A stretch of 12,523 bases of DNA, from contig CAJARE010000048.1 of NCBI GenBank assembly GCA_903944255.1, forward strand, positions 1 through 12,523. The letters run 5' to 3'. A program made the position numbers and the translations under genes. The notes under the pieces were generated by a model. It was not told where the DNA came from, did not search any database, and saw only the letters and a list, made by a program, of their open reading frames with translations. Positions 1-8,098 of the stretch are shown piece after piece. Source of the DNA: an uncultured beta proteobacterium (GTDB lineage: Bacteria; Pseudomonadota; Gammaproteobacteria; Burkholderiales; Burkholderiaceae). Each line of letters begins with the position of its first letter. Positions within the stretch are counted from its first letter, which is position 1.

Positions 1-755
1 CGCATAGCTTTTTCAATTACCATCTCAGCAACATGCACGTGACGCACTGCTGGCTCATCAAACGTTGAGGCAACGACTTCACCGCGAACGGAGCGCTGCA
101 TCTCGGTCACTTCTTCAGGGCGTTCATCAACTAGTAGAACAATTAAGATTGCATCAGGGTGATTGGCAGCGATAGCATGCGCGATGTGCTGCATCATCAC
201 CGTCTTGCCAGATTTAGGCGAAGACACAATCAAACCGCGTTGTCCAAAGCCAATCGGGGAGATCATATCGATGATACGACCGGTCAAGTTTTCTTCCGCC
301 TTGATATCGCGCTCTAACAGAACTGTCCGATTTGGGTGTAATGGGGTGAGGTTCTCAAACATGATGCGGTTCTTGAGAGCCTCAGGAGCCAAACCGTTGA
401 TCTTGTCTACCTTTACTAATGCAAAGTAACGCTCACCATCTTTAGGAGTGCGTACTTCACCTTCAACACTGTCACCGGTATGGAGATTAAAGCGGCGAAT
501 CTGCGCAGGGGAGATATAAATATCATCTGGAGAAGCCATATAAGAGGCTTCGGGAGAACGCAAGAAGCCAAAGCCATCTGGCAATACCTCTAAAGTGCCG
601 TCACCAAAAACCATTTCACCGGCTTTAGCGCGTTTTTTGAGAATGGCAAACATGAGCTCTTGTTTGCGCATCCGTTGGGTATTTTCAATCTCCAGGCTGG
701 CTGCCATTTCAAGCAGAGCGGATACGTGGAGGACTTTGAGTTCAGTTAATTGCAT
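1..755 (-). CDS. rho: Transcription termination factor Rho (C-terminal part beyond window)
   Basis: Rho is the hexameric RNA-dependent ATPase that binds C-rich nascent RNA, translocates along it and releases RNA polymerase. The start at 755 (minus strand) gives MQLTELKVLHVSALLEMA, the usual Rho N-terminus. The next part carries the cold-shock-like RNA-binding domain (around residues 48-120, with GFGFLRSPEASYMASPDDIY). The RecA-type ATPase core follows, with a Walker A loop at about residues 178-185 (SPKSGKT; Lys184) and the LLVDERPEEVTEMQRSV segment near 200-220. About 251 of roughly 420 residues are present. The Walker B, Q-loop and R-loop regions lie left of the window. The Shine-Dalgarno is weak (GAG six bases before ATG). 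A terminator separates the gene from trxA, so it probably has its own promoter. Identity is very secure. Confidence 0.97.
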   Translation of the reverse strand, partial: MQLTELKVLHVSALLEMAASLEIENTQRMRKQELMFAILKKRAKAGEMVFGDGTLEVLPDGFGFLRSPEASYMASPDDIYISPAQIRRFNLHTGDSVEGEVRTPKDGERYFALVKVDKINGLAPEALKNRIMFENLTPLHPNRTVLLERDIKAEENLTGRIIDMISPIGFGQRGLIVSSPKSGKTVMMQHIAHAIAANHPDAILIVLLVDERPEEVTEMQRSVRGEVVASTFDEPAVRHVHVAEMVIEKAM

Positions 756-927
756 GTGGTTCTCGGGGTTTGATAAGAGGAAAAAAGATTAAGTAAAAAT
801 ATGTTTTGGGGGATCGCTGCCCTGATGGATATCAGGCAGATGTGGGCAAACAGAATTGTGGGGTTTTACTAAAAGAAGGGGGAGGTAAGTTACTGAAAAT
901 CGGAGCACTGATAAGTGCGATCGAGTA
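756..927 (-). promoter_or_regulatory. C-rich, G-poor rho leader with an internal hairpin (candidate rut/attenuation region)
   Basis: On the minus strand this untranslated leader is strikingly biased. Positions 899-839 hold about 21 C and 4 G in 61 bases, and 815-756 hold about 20 C and 3 G. Between them is a hairpin at 839-817 with a nine-base-pair stem, one bulged G and an ATCC loop. Unstructured C-rich RNA is what Rho binds (rut sites), and autogenous attenuation in the rho leader is known in Escherichia coli. The bias and hairpin are seen directly; the attenuation role is inferred. No ATG-started leader peptide is present. Confidence 0.5.
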
Positions 928-955
928 ATACTACACCAAAAAACGGGTGTAACAA
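928..955 (-). promoter_or_regulatory. Candidate rho promoter
   Basis: Reading the minus strand, TTGTTA (955-950) and TAGTAT (933-928) are 16 bases apart, each matching four of six sigma-70 consensus positions. It lies downstream of the trxA terminator, where rho would need a promoter, and would give a leader of about 165 bases. The interval also holds a six-base inverted repeat (TACACC at 932-937 and GGTGTA at 946-951) that could be an operator or chance. The match is modest. Confidence 0.35.
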
Positions 956-968
956 GAGTTTAAGCGCT

Positions 969-1000
969 AAAAACCACAGGCTCACCTAGTGAACCCGCGG
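969..1000 (-). terminator. Intrinsic terminator of trxA
   Basis: On the minus strand the arms 1000-989 and 985-974 form a twelve-pair stem (nine Watson-Crick pairs and three G·U) closed by a TAG loop. A run of five T (973-969) follows at once. It starts 11 bases after the trxA stop codon. Stem strength, T-tract and position all fit a Rho-independent terminator, so most trxA transcripts should stop before rho. Confidence 0.8.
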
Positions 1001-1011
1001 CATAAGACAAT

Positions 1012-1338
1012 TTACAGATGACTATCAATAAAGGCGGTCAACTGAGATTTAGCCAAAGCGCCTACTTTTTGAGCAGCAACTGTGCCATTCTTAAAGAGGA
1101 TTAATGTAGGGATGCCACGGATATTGAACTGGGCGGGTACACCTTGGTTTTCATCCACATTCATTTTGGCGATCTGGATTTTGTCGCCGTACTCACCGGA
1201 GAGCTCTTCCAGGATTGGACCAATCATTTTGCAAGGACCGCACCATTCTGCCCAGAAATCAAGCAAAACAGGTTTATCGGACTTGAGGACGTCTTGTTCG
1301 AAAGAGGCGTCAGTTACATATTTAATGCCGGCACTCAT
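1012..1338 (-). CDS. trxA: Thioredoxin 1
   Basis: Small cytoplasmic disulfide reductase that accepts electrons from thioredoxin reductase and reduces client proteins such as ribonucleotide reductase and methionine sulfoxide reductase. The 108 residues match the usual TrxA length. The redox motif WCGPCK is at residues 32-37 (Cys33, Cys36) inside FWAEWCGPCKMIGPIL. The cis-proline is Pro77 in GIPT, and FKNG follows near residue 82. The start at 1338 is preceded by AAGGAA at good spacing. It sits upstream of rho in the same direction, an arrangement shared with Escherichia coli, but a strong terminator follows it. It is divergent from addB with 120 bases between. Confidence 0.97.
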   Translation of the reverse strand: MSAGIKYVTDASFEQDVLKSDKPVLLDFWAEWCGPCKMIGPILEELSGEYGDKIQIAKMNVDENQGVPAQFNIRGIPTLILFKNGTVAAQKVGALAKSQLTAFIDSHL

Positions 1339-1458
1339 GAAAATTCCTTATTTAGACTTATTTAGTTATGGCGTTACACCGCTTATATTAGCAATAAGCT
1401 GTGCATTGTGCTCAAAATCAGAAATTAATCACCCAATAACCTTTATTAGCCCTCTTTA
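1339..1458. promoter_or_regulatory. Divergent intergenic region between trxA and addB
   Basis: Promoters for trxA (minus) and addB (plus) should both lie here. On the minus strand TGCTAATAT (about 1392-1384) resembles an extended -10 element for trxA. A perfect six-base inverted repeat (GCTTAT at 1381-1386 and ATAAGC at 1394-1399) overlaps it. I cannot pick a convincing addB promoter. There is no LexA-type CTGT-N8-ACAG box. Confidence 0.35.
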
Positions 1459-4400
1459 ATGCCCCATCCATTTCCCACGATTTCAGACCAAAAGCAGCCA
1501 TATGCTTGGGCAATAACGCCTAATTCAGGGGCTCTTAAGGAACTGGCTCTAGGAATATGGAGTTGTGCAGTGCAAACCAAGCAGCGCCCCCTAGTGGTGC
1601 TGAGTACTGCAGGGCCTCTCATTGGACTAAGGGCAGCACTTGAGCAAACACGACCAAAAGATTTACCAAGCCACCTACGTTTTTTGCCCCAAGTCATTAG
1701 CTTTGCAGATTGGTTAGAGGCTGCGCCCAACGCGTGGAAGTTTCCCAAGAAGCAATCGGATCTTGAAAGATGGATCTCAGTTTATGTGAACTTGCGAAAA
1801 CATCCCAAACTCAAGGCTTGGTTCAAAGCGGAGAGTGATGCAGGAGCATGGGGCTTAGCTCAAGCTGTCATTGATGCGTGTGACTCATTATCTGAAGCAG
1901 TAGTTCCCCAACTACAAAATGAGCTAAATGGTTTGTTAGAAACCCATTCGCTTGATATTGAAGTATGGCTCAAGAAAGTAGAGTTAGTTTTAGATCAAGC
2001 GATTGCAAAAGCATACCTTGGTTTATCTCGAAAAGTAGTTGATGAAGAATCAGTAGGTCTCTTAGCATTTTGGCGTTACCTTACCAATGTTGGAGACCCA
2101 GTTATTCGTAAACATTTGGCCATGGCCGATCATTTGCAGCTTGTAAAAATAAACTCGCAGGCCGGCCGGCCCTTCATCTGGGTTCAGACTGCCGATCCAA
2201 AGCCGATTGATCAAGACTTAATGAATCGGTATCTGAGTGATTACGCGCAATATGTGCCAGTAGTCCAAGTTAATTTAGATTGGCAATCAGTCGCCTTATG
2301 GTCTGAAGCACTTTCAGGTCTAGATGCGCAAGGTGAGATTGCCATTACAAATGATGAGGAGCAAAAGCAAGTTGCAAGCAATATCGAGATTAATCGGCAT
2401 GATGGATGGCGATTACTTGCAGCTAGGCGTTTTGAGGAATTGGCTTGGGGTGCGACTAAGTCTATTGAGAAGCACTTGATTGCAGGCAAGACAAATATTG
2501 CACTAGTTGCACAGGATCGTTTAGCAGCCCGCAGAGCGCGTGCATTACTGAGTCGCTTAGGTAGCTCACTGCAGATACGTGACGAAACTGGTTGGAAGTT
2601 ATCTACCACCAGAGCGGCCGCCGCTTTTGATAGTTGGTTAGAACTCATTCGTGCCCCTAAAGAGGGGCCGAGTGCAAGCACCTTACTCGAGTTTTTACAA
2701 AACCCCTATTTTGATCTTGCACACAGTCTCAACATACCATCTGAGATGAGTATTGGACTGACGGCACAGCTAGAAGATATTTTGATTGCGAGTCAGGCTA
2801 AGTCTGGATGGCAGACGTTCTTGATGGCTATTGAAAGAGCCAATTACTACGCTGCAACAAATGGAGGATTACCGAATGAACAACTTCATCAGCTCATCGC
2901 TTTCGTAAGTCAGCGCCATAGAGCGTGGCAACAGGAAACCTTAGCCTGCTCATCTGCCTACAATCTTTTGCAAGATGATCTTCAGAAGATGGGAATACAT
3001 GATCGTCTTGAGAAAGATTCAGCAGGTAAGCAACTATTGGAGACTCTCAAGAATTTTGATCTGAGTACTGGCGCACATCATGATGTCAAAATGCGCTTAC
3101 CAGAATGGCTAAGTCTATTAAAAACAGTTATTGAGGAAGCCTCTTACGAAGAAGAGGGCCGAGAAGCAAAAGCAACCCTGAGTATCTTGCCGCTGAGCTC
3201 GACTCGTCTGCGTCAATTTGATGCAGTAGTTTTAGTCGGCTGTGATGAGCAGCAGTTACCCGCTTTTTCTGAGCCGCCATTATTTTTCTCGGATACGCTC
3301 AATGGTTTTCTCAAGTCTTCCACTATTGCCGCTCAATATGTTCAGCAGGCGAGAGACCTTTCTGGTTTATTAACATCTTGTCCGAATGTAGATTTACTTT
3401 GGCAAAGCAAGAGCAAGAGTGGTGAGCCACTGAGAGCCTCTGCTTGGATACAGCGATTGCAGGCGGCTCTAAAGCATCGAGATCCATTACACGTGACTGA
3501 TCTGAAGTTTGAGCCTTACATGGGGCAATCAGATCCAATCCAAATGGCGGTGAGTATCCCTGATAAAGATTTGGCAATTCCGGTAACGGTTTCTCCAAGC
3601 GCCTATAAGGCTTTGCGTGATTGTCCTTATCGTTACTACGTCAGTAGCTTACTCGGATTGCGCAAAGCAAAAGAATTTGAAGAGGGTTTTGATGCATCCT
3701 TAACTGGTCAAACCTTGCATGCACTTTTGAAAACATTTTTTCAGGCCTTAAAGACTGAAGAAGAAAAGTCTCACTCTCCCATTCATCAAGGGGAGCAGAT
3801 CCGTCGGCAGTGGATGATTAATCACTTAATCTTATACTCTGAGAAAGAGTTCGAGCGCTTAATTGCAGGTGATGCGAGAGTGCTGGGAACCTTACGCGAT
3901 TGGCAGAAACAAATTCCGAGCTTTATTGATTGGCAACTGAAACGGGAGAAAGAGGGTTGGCGTTATCACGATGCTGAATTGCCAGTGGGCTTTACCTTGA
4001 CTTTAAAAGACCCTGATGGCCTTGTAAGAGAGATCAACATTGCTGGCCGCGCAGACCGATTTGATATTCATATAAATGATGGCACTGTCGCTGCGGTCAT
4101 TGATTACAAAAACCAAAAGATGAAAAAGATCAAGGATCGTGCTGAATATATCTTAAATGATCCTCAATTGTTGATCTACGCTCGTGCTGCTAATGAGAAC
4201 CCAATTGCAGCGCATCTTCCTGGGCGCAGGGTCGAGAAGGCGGAATGGGTGACGCTTAAAGCAGAGTTGGAGAAAGGCGAAGCAAAAAATATTCGGGCAA
4301 ATGCTGTGGAGGATATGTCTGAATTGATGGATCAATTTTCAACCCAAATTGAGAAAGATTTAAATGTCCTGTGGGCAAGACAGCCTATGCAAGCTTTTGC

Positions 4401-4461
4401 ACCCAATAGCGTTTGCAAATACTGTGAAGCTCGGGGTATTTGTAGAAAGGGTATGTGGTGA
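1459..4461 (+). CDS. addB: AddB-like PD-(D/E)XK nuclease subunit of a helicase-nuclease (inactive helicase fold, Fe-S cluster)
   Basis: Likely the AddB-type partner of the adjacent AddA, forming a RecBCD-class enzyme that resects double-strand breaks for recombination. It has 1000 residues. The N-terminal helicase-like part has no Walker A loop (the corresponding area reads VVLSTAGPLIGLRAALE), but an AddB-family block SILPLSSTRLRQFDAVVLVG is at 575-594. The C-terminal nuclease shows His754 (TGQTLH), Asp866 (GRADR), Asp882 and Lys884 (VIDYK), then a QLLIY motif. Four cysteines, Cys722 (RDCPYRYY) and Cys986, Cys989, Cys995 (CKYCEARGIC), match the AddB 4Fe-4S pattern. An in-frame stop at 1447-1449 makes ATG 1459 the first possible ATG. 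No Shine-Dalgarno is visible. The stop overlaps the addA start, so the two are co-translated. Beta-proteobacterial members are often annotated only as a PD-(D/E)XK nuclease family protein. Confidence 0.88.
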   Translation: MPHPFPTISDQKQPYAWAITPNSGALKELALGIWSCAVQTKQRPLVVLSTAGPLIGLRAALEQTRPKDLPSHLRFLPQVISFADWLEAAPNAWKFPKKQSDLERWISVYVNLRKHPKLKAWFKAESDAGAWGLAQAVIDACDSLSEAVVPQLQNELNGLLETHSLDIEVWLKKVELVLDQAIAKAYLGLSRKVVDEESVGLLAFWRYLTNVGDPVIRKHLAMADHLQLVKINSQAGRPFIWVQTADPKPIDQDLMNRYLSDYAQYVPVVQVNLDWQSVALWSEALSGLDAQGEIAITNDEEQKQVASNIEINRHDGWRLLAARRFEELAWGATKSIEKHLIAGKTNIALVAQDRLAARRARALLSRLGSSLQIRDETGWKLSTTRAAAAFDSWLELIRAPKEGPSASTLLEFLQNPYFDLAHSLNIPSEMSIGLTAQLEDILIASQAKSGWQTFLMAIERANYYAATNGGLPNEQLHQLIAFVSQRHRAWQQETLACSSAYNLLQDDLQKMGIHDRLEKDSAGKQLLETLKNFDLSTGAHHDVKMRLPEWLSLLKTVIEEASYEEEGREAKATLSILPLSSTRLRQFDAVVLVGCDEQQLPAFSEPPLFFSDTLNGFLKSSTIAAQYVQQARDLSGLLTSCPNVDLLWQSKSKSGEPLRASAWIQRLQAALKHRDPLHVTDLKFEPYMGQSDPIQMAVSIPDKDLAIPVTVSPSAYKALRDCPYRYYVSSLLGLRKAKEFEEGFDASLTGQTLHALLKTFFQALKTEEEKSHSPIHQGEQIRRQWMINHLILYSEKEFERLIAGDARVLGTLRDWQKQIPSFIDWQLKREKEGWRYHDAELPVGFTLTLKDPDGLVREINIAGRADRFDIHINDGTVAAVIDYKNQKMKKIKDRAEYILNDPQLLIYARAANENPIAAHLPGRRVEKAEWVTLKAELEKGEAKNIRANAVEDMSELMDQFSTQIEKDLNVLWARQPMQAFAPNSVCKYCEARGICRKGMW

Positions 4462-7400
4462 GAGAAGAGTTCGATTATCCCTTAGCTTGTAACCCTGAGA
4501 AATCAGTCATCGTATCTGCGTGCGCTGGCAGTGGTAAGACTTGGTTATTAGTTGCACGCATGATTAGGCTTTTATTAGCCGGTGCAAAGCCACAAGAAAT
4601 CCTTGCCCTCACTTTTACTCGTAAAGCCGCGCAGGAAATGCGGGATCGCCTTTATGGTTTGCTTGAAGAGTTTTCTACTGCTGACGATAAAACTCTGATC
4701 AAAGAATTAAAAGACCGAGGCTTAACTGCTGAAGAAGCGCAAAAGCTACTTCCACAAGCGAGAGCTCTGTACCTCAAGGTATTGTCTAGTCCTCAGGCGA
4801 TCGTAATTGATACTTTCCATGGATGGTTTGGGCGCTTGCTTGGTGCAGCGCCAGTGTCTGCTGAAGTACAGCCTGGATTTAATTTACGAGAGGATGCAAA
4901 GCGCTTGCAAGAGGAGTGCATGGAGGACTGGTGGGGTAATCTCTCAGAGAATCTGAAAAGGCACTATGACGTATTACTTGCAGAGTTTGGCGCGCATGAA
5001 ACACAAAAGTTTTTGATGGGCAACTATAGCCTCTTTAAGCAAAGAGGCGCATGGACATTTTTTCAAGATGCCTGTGTTGCTAAGGGTGTAAAACCGATTG
5101 ATTATTTAAATCAGGTACTACCGTTTCTAGGTACACCCAATCCACTAGAAACCCATTGGCAACAAGCGCAAACAGGCGCTGATTTGGCGATGATGTATCA
5201 ATGCTTTAGTCATGGTACGCCAACCCAAAAGAAAAATGCAGCTTTTATAGAGTATGTCATTGAGCATCATCGTGCAGGCGGATCGGTGATGGATATTGCG
5301 GATCAATGGGAATCTTATTTTCTGACACAAAAGCGGACACCTTTAGCTGAGATTGAAGATACATCTGTTCCGATGTTGAGTTTTCTTAAGCAAACAGGGG
5401 GCGACCCAGCGCAGATTACTGCGATTCGCAATAATTGGGTGAATGCATATCAATCTTTGTTTGTGTGGCAAAGCGAGCATCTTATGCACGACCTCAATCA
5501 AGCTTGGTTTGCGATGAGTGAAGCCATGCTTGAGCATTTGGCGAGAACTAAAGAGTCCATGCGGGTTAGAGATTTTGATGATTTAGAAATTGGTGTCAGT
5601 CAGTTAATGGCAAGCGCTGCCAACGCGTCGTATCTGCAGGCGCGCTTAGATGCCAAGTATTCACATATTTTGATTGATGAGTTTCAAGATACCAATCCAT
5701 TGCAGTGGCAAATTTTGCGTTCATGGCTCGAAGGCTATGGTGACGACGGGTCCAAGCCCAACATCTTTATTGTCGGCGATCCTAAACAGTCTATTTATCG
5801 GTTTCGCCGCGCAGATCCCCGCCTGTTTGAAAGCGCCCAAGTTTTTTTAGAAGATAAATTGGGCGCTGTCTATTTGCCAAAAAATACGACTCGTCGAAAT
5901 GCGCCAGCAATCAATGATGCAGTGAACGCTATTTTTATGTCGGGAGCTCTACCAGCAAGCTATCGTTATAGCGAGCAACACACAGAATGGACGCCTTTGC
6001 TAGATGGTCTGCCCTCGCAAAATTTCTCTGCAAAAGGGGAGGTATTTTTGTTACCCTTAATTGAGCGCGTTGAAAATGATCAGCTACAGCGTATTGGCAC
6101 AGCCTTTGATGCTCCGATTGAGGATGTAGGACAAACCGCAAGTGATCAACAGCGCTATGAAGAGGGTAAACAAGTTAGTCGTTTGATTCATCATATTTTG
6201 GCAACTCGCCAAGTGATGGATAAAAAAGATGGAAAAGCATTTTGGCGACCTGCTAGAGGCAGTGACTTTATTTTGCTGGTCAAGCGTAGAAAATATTTAG
6301 CCCAATATGAGCTGGCTTTGCGTGAGGCGGCACTCGCATATGACAGTTCACGCTTAGGTGGATTACTGAATACGCTCGAGATAGATGATCTGATTGCTTT
6401 ACTCACTGTCTTGGTATCCCCAAGACATGATTTACCGCTTGCACAAGTTCTTCGCAGCCCCATCTTTAGCTTTACAGAGGCTCAGATGCAGGAGCTAAGT
6501 ATCAGTATTAGCCAAGGCTATACCTCTTGGTGGGATGCATTACAGGCTAATCAAAGCCCCCTGATTCAGAAGGCTGCTCGATATTTAGAGCATTGGCGGG
6601 TGCTTGGCGAGGCTCTACCAGTTCACGATTTACTCGACCTGATTTATCACGAAAGTAACTTACGAATTCAATATGCTATTGCCGCTCAAAATCTAGCACG
6701 TGCACAAGTTCTAGCAAACCTTGATGCCTTTTTAGAGTTGGCACTAAATCAAGACGGTGGACGTTACCCTAGCTTGAGTCGTTTTATTGATGAAATTAAC
6801 GCAATGCGACAGGGCGATGATGATGAGACTCCAGATGAAGGAGATGTAGAGGCAGAGACGGCATCTGAAGCCAGTGAAGATATTGGTGAAGTAGATGTTG
6901 AAAGTGAGATGTCTGAGGAAGAGCGACATAGGCGAGTACGTTTGATGACCATTCATGGGGCTAAAGGCCTGGAAGCGCCATTTATCATTATGCTCGATGC
7001 CAATCATACTGAGTGGCGTGCGCCACATCGGGGCGTCTTGCTCGATTGGTCACCAGAGGACGCTAGTCCTAGACATCTTTCGCTTTATACCTCTGCATCT
7101 TTAACGGGTGAGCGTAGTACTATTTTCAAAAAAGAAAATGAAGTAAGTCAAAATGAAAATTGGAATTTGCTATATGTCGCAATGACTCGTGCAAAGCAGG
7201 GCTTATGGCTCAGTGGTGTAGATGCAAGAACTAAAACTGGTATTAACGAGCGGTCATGGTATGGCAGAGCGCTCGCTGCGGGCCTGAATATTTTGGATGT
7301 TATTGTATTCAATCTACCCAATGAAAATCCTCAGGCGGATGAAACTAAGCAAGAGCTTGGGAGGATGTCCTTTAAGATGGATCACTTTGATATCGCCTGG

Positions 7401-7985
7401 GATGATGCCGCTAAAGATCATCTAGAGCATCTTTCTAAAATAGAAAGTGGCGCTCTAGCAGAAGAGTTAAAAGTTACATTATTAGAGCGAGCTAAAGAAG
7501 AGCCTGATCCCGAGCTCCTGCAAGAAGGTACAAACTTTCATCGCTTGCTTGAGTTCTTAATCCCAGACTCTGGCAATCAAGCAAAACCTCCAATGCCCAG
7601 TGAGCAAGAGCTCATGAATTGGATGGGTGTAGATCAAGAGCAGGCAAAGGATCTCATTGTGCGTGCCAAAACCGTATTAGAAACATCAGAACTCAAACCC
7701 TACCTTACTTCAGGAGAATGGATCACTGCTTGGAATGAATTAGATATAGCTACAGCAGAGGGTAAAGGGTATCGGATTGATCGCTTAGTTGAGTTTGAAG
7801 ATCATTTCGCTATCCTAGATTACAAACTCAGTATTCCTCCAGAAGGGTCCCTATTGCACCAGAAATACCTCGCGCAATTGCGAGTCTATCAAACGCAGTT
7901 ATCCAGGATCCGTGAAGATAAGCCCAGTAAGGCTTACTTAGTTTCTGCGGCTGGCAAACTTGTGGAAATGAATGCTACCCCGTAG
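4455..7985 (+). CDS. addA: AddA-like UvrD/RecB-family helicase-nuclease subunit
   Basis: ATP-driven superfamily 1 helicase with a C-terminal nuclease, the motor of the AddAB break-resection complex. Over 1176 residues all helicase motifs appear: Walker A AGSGKT (24-29), Ia LTFTRKAAQEM (52-62), II IDEFQDTNP (Asp408-Glu409), III GDPKQSIYRFRRAD (from 441), V TIHGAKGLE (832-840) and VI LLYVAMTRAK (905-914, Arg912). The nuclease domain has His1029 (NFHRLLEF), Asp1109 (YRIDR), Asp1122 and Lys1124 (LDYK), and Gln1141/Tyr1145. A strongly acidic stretch (about 788-825) sits just before motif V. Two GTG codons could start it: 4455, or 4458, which makes a four-base GTGA overlap with the addB stop and lies seven bases after AGAAAGG, so 4458 may be the true start. 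The helicase-nuclease class is certain; the AddA name rests on the pairing with AddB. Confidence 0.92.
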   Translation: MVREEFDYPLACNPEKSVIVSACAGSGKTWLLVARMIRLLLAGAKPQEILALTFTRKAAQEMRDRLYGLLEEFSTADDKTLIKELKDRGLTAEEAQKLLPQARALYLKVLSSPQAIVIDTFHGWFGRLLGAAPVSAEVQPGFNLREDAKRLQEECMEDWWGNLSENLKRHYDVLLAEFGAHETQKFLMGNYSLFKQRGAWTFFQDACVAKGVKPIDYLNQVLPFLGTPNPLETHWQQAQTGADLAMMYQCFSHGTPTQKKNAAFIEYVIEHHRAGGSVMDIADQWESYFLTQKRTPLAEIEDTSVPMLSFLKQTGGDPAQITAIRNNWVNAYQSLFVWQSEHLMHDLNQAWFAMSEAMLEHLARTKESMRVRDFDDLEIGVSQLMASAANASYLQARLDAKYSHILIDEFQDTNPLQWQILRSWLEGYGDDGSKPNIFIVGDPKQSIYRFRRADPRLFESAQVFLEDKLGAVYLPKNTTRRNAPAINDAVNAIFMSGALPASYRYSEQHTEWTPLLDGLPSQNFSAKGEVFLLPLIERVENDQLQRIGTAFDAPIEDVGQTASDQQRYEEGKQVSRLIHHILATRQVMDKKDGKAFWRPARGSDFILLVKRRKYLAQYELALREAALAYDSSRLGGLLNTLEIDDLIALLTVLVSPRHDLPLAQVLRSPIFSFTEAQMQELSISISQGYTSWWDALQANQSPLIQKAARYLEHWRVLGEALPVHDLLDLIYHESNLRIQYAIAAQNLARAQVLANLDAFLELALNQDGGRYPSLSRFIDEINAMRQGDDDETPDEGDVEAETASEASEDIGEVDVESEMSEEERHRRVRLMTIHGAKGLEAPFIIMLDANHTEWRAPHRGVLLDWSPEDASPRHLSLYTSASLTGERSTIFKKENEVSQNENWNLLYVAMTRAKQGLWLSGVDARTKTGINERSWYGRALAAGLNILDVIVFNLPNENPQADETKQELGRMSFKMDHFDIAWDDAAKDHLEHLSKIESGALAEELKVTLLERAKEEPDPELLQEGTNFHRLLEFLIPDSGNQAKPPMPSEQELMNWMGVDQEQAKDLIVRAKTVLETSELKPYLTSGEWITAWNELDIATAEGKGYRIDRLVEFEDHFAILDYKLSIPPEGSLLHQKYLAQLRVYQTQLSRIREDKPSKAYLVSAAGKLVEMNATP

Positions 7986-8020
7986 TGCTACCTAGCAGTG
8001 TCTATCATTGCTAAGAGCGA

Positions 8021-8041
8021 GATTTCTTCTATCGAAGAATC
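8021..8041 (+). terminator. Weak hairpin after addA
   Basis: GATTTCTTC (8021-8029) pairs with GAAGAATC (8034-8041) over eight pairs, with one bulged T and a TATC loop. It lies 36 bases after the addA stop. Only ACTTTGG follows rather than a T-tract, so intrinsic termination is uncertain. It could equally be part of the leader or promoter region of the next gene. Confidence 0.25.
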
Positions 8042-8098
8042 ACTTTGGCAATAATTCAGTTAATATTTACTTAAGATGAACAACAAAGAAGGTTTGTG

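Noticed and set aside
163..429. Plus-strand open frame opposite rho.
   Set aside because: The minus strand encodes an unmistakable Rho; the antisense translation has no recognisable motif and no ribosome site.
789..908. A 39-residue GTG-started open frame on the minus strand within the rho leader, considered as a rhoL-like leader peptide.
   Set aside because: It has no Shine-Dalgarno, does not resemble Escherichia coli RhoL as I recall it, and its composition simply reflects the C-rich leader.
905..918. GCACT-GATA-AGTGC hairpin in the rho leader.
   Set aside because: The five-pair stem is perfect but short and lacks a T-tract, so chance is a reasonable explanation.
1082..1459. Plus-strand open frame opposite trxA and running to the addB start.
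   Set aside because: It is antisense to a clear thioredoxin over most of its length and shows no domain.
2158..2172. GGCCGGCCGGCC-like palindrome inside addB.
   Set aside because: It is short and encodes an in-frame Ala-Gly-Arg-Pro; no sign of a repeat family or insertion.
6744..7028. Minus-strand open frames opposite addA, one serine-rich.
   Set aside because: The serine-rich translation is the mirror of the acidic Asp/Glu stretch of AddA; no independent coding signal.
4455..7985. Reading the helicase-nuclease pair as a phage-defence module.
   Set aside because: The helicase motifs, both nuclease domains, the AddB cysteine pattern and the position beside trxA-rho fit a housekeeping AddAB recombination enzyme; no other defence gene is present.
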